A stretch of DNA of 53,537 bases from a bacterium. Its GTDB lineage: Bacteria > Vulcanimicrobiota > Xenobia > Xenobiales > JADMJV01. A program made the translations under genes and the position numbers. Shown piece after piece: positions 50,812 through 53,537 of this stretch; positions within the stretch are counted from its first letter, which is position 1, and each line of letters opens with the position of its first letter. Under the pieces are notes generated by a model. It did not search any database. It saw nothing but the letters and a program-made list of their open reading frames with translations, and had not been told where the DNA came from. The stretch lies in NCBI GenBank assembly GCA_018780265.1, contig JADMJV010000174.1, forward strand, positions 1-53,537, read 5' to 3'.

Positions 50812-51265
50812 TTCCTTTCGCTTTGGTAATCAGCCCATAGGTCCCGTTACTGAGGCCGAGCAGCACTCCGCTGGCGGTGTAGTCTATAAACGTGAAGGCA
50901 TGCGCCTCAAGATCTGTTTGGTCAGCAAAAAGAACGGACGCATCTGGGCTCTCCCCAAAGGACGCCTGGACGAGGGGGAAACGACCCAACAGACGGCTCA
51001 TCGCGAAATTCTCGAAGAAACCGGTCACGAGACGACCGTCGGCGCCATGATCGACGAGATTCACTATTACTTTTTCCTCAACGAGAACCAGACTTACTAT
51101 CACAAAACGGTCACTTTCTATGTCATGAAAATCATCACCGAAAATGCCCAACCCCGCGATCAAGAGGCCGACGACGTGGCCTGGTTCGAATTTCCCGAGG
51201 CCCTGCGCAAACTGTCCTACCTCAACGAGAAGAAGATTTTGAAGAAAGCGCAGCGGATGGTCTAG
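50798..51265 (+). CDS. Nudix hydrolase
   Basis: The 155-residue protein has a complete Nudix box, GRLDEGETTQQTAHREILEE followed by TGHE, plus the strand HSAGGVVYKREGMRLKICLV in front. It hydrolyses a nucleoside diphosphate linked to another group; the MutT/Ap4A-type substrate cannot be told from sequence. It starts with TTG at 50798 within the end of the previous gene. SD-like GAGGAT lies upstream. The C-terminus (LRKLSYLNEKKILKKAQRMV) is typical of the DUF-free short class. Confidence 0.92.
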   Translation: MAPSDSFRFGNQPIGPVTEAEQHSAGGVVYKREGMRLKICLVSKKNGRIWALPKGRLDEGETTQQTAHREILEETGHETTVGAMIDEIHYYFFLNENQTYYHKTVTFYVMKIITENAQPRDQEADDVAWFEFPEALRKLSYLNEKKILKKAQRMV

Positions 51266-51267
51266 CC

Positions 51268-51777
51268 TTGTTTCGTCAAGAGAAAGTCAGCCTGGCCCCT
51301 TTTACCTGGGACCAGGCCCAGCAGTATCTGGATTGGGTGAACCAGGAAGAGGTCGCCCACTGGCTGACGCGCGCCCTGCCCGTCACTCCGTTTGAGCACC
51401 AGCGCTGGTATGAAAGCCTGATTTTGCGCTCTGATGCCGTGGTTTTCTCGGTGCTCAACAATCAGGACGGAGCCTACCTGGGCAACGTCTGGTTGTGGGG
51501 CGTGCATTCGCTCCATCGCAGCGCCGAGTTGCGCATCCTGCTGGGCCCCCAGGCCAAAGGCAAAGGCTTCGGCACTGACGCCGTCCGCGGATTGCTGCGC
51601 TTTGCCTTCCAGGACCTCAATCTCAACAAAGTCTACCTCTACGTGCTGGCAAACAACGTAGCCGCCGTCAAGACCTTTGAAAAGGCGGGCTTCGTCAAAG
51701 AAGGCACCTTGCGTCAGGAGTTCTTTGTGGCCGGCAAATACCAAGACGCCTATCGCATGGCCGCCCACCGCGGCTAA
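51268..51777 (+). CDS. GNAT N-acetyltransferase, RimJ/RimL-like
   Basis: The 169-residue acetyltransferase has the family order: VSLAPFTWDQAQQYLDWVNQ, VFSVLNNQDGAYLGNVWLW, ELRILLGPQAKGKGFGTDAV with the acetyl-CoA loop, LNLNKVYLYVLANNVAAVK and FEKAGFVKEGTLRQEFFVAG. It probably acetylates an N-terminus or an amine on a small molecule or sugar. The TTG start at 51268 lies two bases after the Nudix stop, so the two genes are co-translated. Confidence 0.9.
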   Translation: MFRQEKVSLAPFTWDQAQQYLDWVNQEEVAHWLTRALPVTPFEHQRWYESLILRSDAVVFSVLNNQDGAYLGNVWLWGVHSLHRSAELRILLGPQAKGKGFGTDAVRGLLRFAFQDLNLNKVYLYVLANNVAAVKTFEKAGFVKEGTLRQEFFVAGKYQDAYRMAAHRG

Positions 51778-51807
51778 AAACCCCGTTGCGCCAACCGCAC
51801 ACCAACA

Positions 51808-52070
51808 GTGAGCAAAACCTTCCGCCTCACCCACGAGGCCGTGAATTCCATGCAAGAATTGGTTCGCGCCGGGCGGGCGCAAACCCAGACGGCTTTACTG
51901 GAATCCTGATCGCTCGGGAGAAAGCACGATTGACGATGGAGCGGGAAGAGCGGGAACTGGATGATGCCTGGCAGAAGGCGATGAGCAGCCCTGAATACCG
52001 AGCGGAACTGGCCGGGACTGAGGCGGTCTTCGCAGCAGCCGATTCTGAATCAGCGCGGACGATTCATTGA
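51808..52070 (+). pseudogene. Frameshifted antitoxin gene
   Basis: GTG at 51808 opens SKTFRLTHEAVNSMQELVRA then AQTQTALLES, a ribbon-helix-helix-like start, ended by TGA at 51907-51909. In another frame the protein continues LIAREKARLTMEREERELDD and ends at 52070. One C is missing at 51904-51906 (tcctgatc for tccctgatc). The repaired protein would be about 88 residues with an acidic C-terminal tail, as expected for an antitoxin next to the MazF-like frame. Confidence 0.65.
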
Positions 52071-52378
52071 CTCTGAGGTGGTCAGTTGTGCGGGGCAACC
52101 TCGACCCCACTTCTGGACATGGGCAGGCAGGAGCAAGGCCCTTGCTCGTCGTCTCCAACGAGGTTTTTAATCGGCGCTCGGGCCTGGCGACGGTCCTGCC
52201 TCCTATCCTCAAGCGTGAATCGCGACCCACAACGTTGCCTCTAGAATGCCCATTTTTATTCACTTTCTGGCGAAGAAAGGGGGCGTTTTTTCTCCTCTAC
52301 GATACGGTCGGTCGGTCCGGCCACTACAATGAACGGACAATGGTTCATTCCGTCAGCCACCTATCTACTCTTCTCTAG
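52067..52378 (+). pseudogene. MazF/PemK-like toxin, probably decayed
   Basis: From a TTG overlapping the antitoxin stop, the first about 45 residues read VVRGNLDPTSGHGQAGARPL, LVVSNEVFNRRSGLATVLP, the conserved MazF/PemK start. After that the frame turns to KRESRPTTLPLECPFLF with poor family fit, and a neighbouring frame holds SLSGEERG, so at least one shift is likely. With the antitoxin also shifted, the pair is probably non-functional. Confidence 0.6.
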
Positions 52379-52722
52379 CCCGCTGGGCCGGGTTCAGGCG
52401 CTGGCCAAGAGACTGCAGCAAAGGCTCCCAGATCGATGCGCAACAGTTCGCCCGGCAATTGCCAGCTTTCCCCGCCGACTCCAGCCGAGAGCCCCCCCAC
52501 ACAAGCGAGGGTCGGGCTGGAAGGAGCGCTGGGAGTGACAGTGGTGGCCGGGGCGGCCACGGCCCCCGGTCCAATAGGTCGGCAGTGCCAACTCGCCGGC
52601 TCTATCCTCCCGAAATTAATTTACAAAGGAAGGAAATCCCCCCACCACCCCCGGGGGGCGAAGGTTAGACAAAGCCGGGGTGAGTGCCTGCGTATTGCCC
52701 GGAGTCAAGCGAGGAATTGTCC
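52379..52722. other. Intergenic region, no supported gene
   Basis: Open frames here are short and compositionally driven. A G/C-only hairpin candidate (cccccgggggg, near 52650-52661) precedes the repeat-protein gene. A GCGAGG ribosome site lies at 52709-52714. No promoter of good match was found. Confidence 0.4.
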
Positions 52723-53537
52723 ATGCCTACCCCGTTTAGCAATTTCACCGATGGCGACATCATCGAATCGAACTATATTTTGGAGCTGCAGACTCCGATA
52801 AACAATCTCGAGCGTGGGGCGGCCTACTACGCGGGGCCAAGCGCTGGCACCAGCACAGCCTATACCGCCTCGCTGACTCCTACCCCCGACAACCCCTACC
52901 GGGGCGGGATGCTGGTCAATTTCCGGGTGCACCTCGACAATACGGTCGGTTCTCCCGATGTCACCCTGGACGTCGACGGGGTCGGACCGAAGCCGATTTT
53001 CAGGAACGGCAACCAATCTCTGGCCGCGGGGGACCTGAAAACCGGGCAGATCGTATCGGTCATTTTGGACCCGACTGGCACTCAGTCATTCCAACTGCTG
53101 GGCGCGGGGGGAGGGGGACCGGTGGGTCCCATCACCTGGGATGACCTTCCTTTCGACCAGGGCAATAGGAATACGATATTAGGCAAAGACTCTCTTCTCA
53201 ACAATACCGGAGGGAGGAACACAGCGGTAGGCTATGAGTCCTTGCGTGACAATAGCTCAGGCATAGGTAACACCGGAGTTGGCACTTCGTCTTTGCAAGA
53301 CAACATCACCGGTTCTCAAAATACCGCAGTCGGAAGCCTGGCATTGGCCCGCCACACCTCAGGGTCAGATAATACCGCGCTGGGCTTTAACTCCATGCGC
53401 GATATTACGACCGGCAGCACGAACATCGCCGTGGGCTCATTTTCGCTTCGTTTCAACCAGGGCTCCAATAACGTCGGCATCGGGGCCGAGGCGCTGGCGT
53501 CGAACGCGGGGGATACCAATACCGCGGTGGGAAATCT
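52723..53537 (+). CDS. YadA-head-like repeat protein, cut by window edge
   Basis: The open frame continues past the right edge (271 codons seen). The N-terminal about 145 residues (NFTDGDIIESNYILELQTPI, DVTLDVDGVGPKPIF) form a beta-rich domain like phage tail-fibre or adhesin shafts. Gly-rich GGGGPVGPITWDDLPF follows. Then eight roughly 17-residue repeats with the core NTAVGxxSLxxN appear, as in trimeric-autotransporter heads (NTAVGYESLRDN, NTAVGSLALARH, NTALGFNSMRDI, NIAVGSFSLRFN). There is no signal peptide at the start, which favours a phage-like or contractile-tail fibre over a classical autotransporter. Partial. Confidence 0.75.
   Translation, partial: MPTPFSNFTDGDIIESNYILELQTPINNLERGAAYYAGPSAGTSTAYTASLTPTPDNPYRGGMLVNFRVHLDNTVGSPDVTLDVDGVGPKPIFRNGNQSLAAGDLKTGQIVSVILDPTGTQSFQLLGAGGGGPVGPITWDDLPFDQGNRNTILGKDSLLNNTGGRNTAVGYESLRDNSSGIGNTGVGTSSLQDNITGSQNTAVGSLALARHTSGSDNTALGFNSMRDITTGSTNIAVGSFSLRFNQGSNNVGIGAEALASNAGDTNTAVGN

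Noticed and set aside
52365..52591. Three overlapping minus-strand frames of 60-70 codons
   Set aside because: Mutually overlapping, Pro/Ala/Gly-rich and without motifs; typical GC-rich noise.
1..53537. Search by eye for tRNA, rRNA, CRISPR arrays and insertion-sequence ends
   Set aside because: No T-loop/anticodon arrangement, no evenly spaced direct repeats and no transposase found. The repeats at 3191-3253 and in the beta-helix gene are coding.

Overview
This 53.5 kb window comes from a high-GC, diderm bacterium. The evidence is a predicted outer-membrane channel protein, MurA, a TagO/WecA-WecB pair and a full F1Fo ATP synthase with two unlike b-type stator subunits. Frequent GTG/TTG starts, tandem-PilZ and DUF6941-type proteins and b/b' stators hint at an uncultured lineage near Cyanobacteria/Eremiobacterota/Armatimonadota. 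That placement is inference only; no rRNA or other taxonomic marker gene is present. No tRNA, rRNA, CRISPR array or intact insertion sequence was seen.

Layout. 1-3400 is eroded: a frameshifted HNH endonuclease, a secreted C39-like peptidase, a thrice-frameshifted surface-protein tail and a small coiled-coil protein. 3487-8038 (minus) holds a divergent MreB-like protein, an outer-membrane channel and a large arylsulfatase. 8218-19268 (minus) looks like one long operon, tagO-wecB-atpZ-atpI-atpB-E-F'-F-H-A-G-D-C-murA. It joins lipid-linked glycan and peptidoglycan precursor synthesis to the ATP synthase, and a good promoter lies just upstream (TTGACA-18-TATCCT). 19371-24044 holds a degenerate GGDEF protein, a Ser/Thr kinase, a 2OG-Fe(II) oxygenase, a class A beta-lactamase-like hydrolase, a tandem PilZ protein and a DUF6941 protein. 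24129-31958 is an interleaved set: a glycosyltransferase, two asparagine-synthase-type amidotransferases, a second 2OG oxygenase and a parallel beta-helix protein. Its convergent genes overlap at their 3' ends. It may modify a glycan or another surface molecule.

31939-39750 is an accessory, defence-like island. It contains a Uma2 nuclease, a BrxD/BrxHI-type ATPase-helicase pair without other BREX genes, a deletion scar joining RhuM and HsdR remnants, an AAA ATPase plus TOPRIM-like gene pair of visibly different base composition, and a PIN/AbrB toxin-antitoxin pair. The ATPase/TOPRIM pair and the BrxD/BrxHI pair are the best candidates for under-described systems.

39919-45844 (plus) carries a nucleotidyltransferase-GNAT fusion, a frameshifted PDZ/Lon-like protease, and a surface-glycan style cluster: TylF-type methyltransferase, GT4 glycosyltransferase, deacetylase-like protein and SAM methyltransferase. 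45876-46591 is a Phd/PIN toxin-antitoxin operon with a promoter-operator that predicts a leaderless mRNA. 46581-49254 (minus) is guaB-ispF-UPF0173 hydrolase behind a clear promoter. 49402-51777 (plus) is a GHL10-type glycoside hydrolase, a Nudix hydrolase and a GNAT acetyltransferase. 51808-52378 is a decayed antitoxin/MazF-like pair. From 52723 a YadA-head-like repeat protein runs off the right edge.
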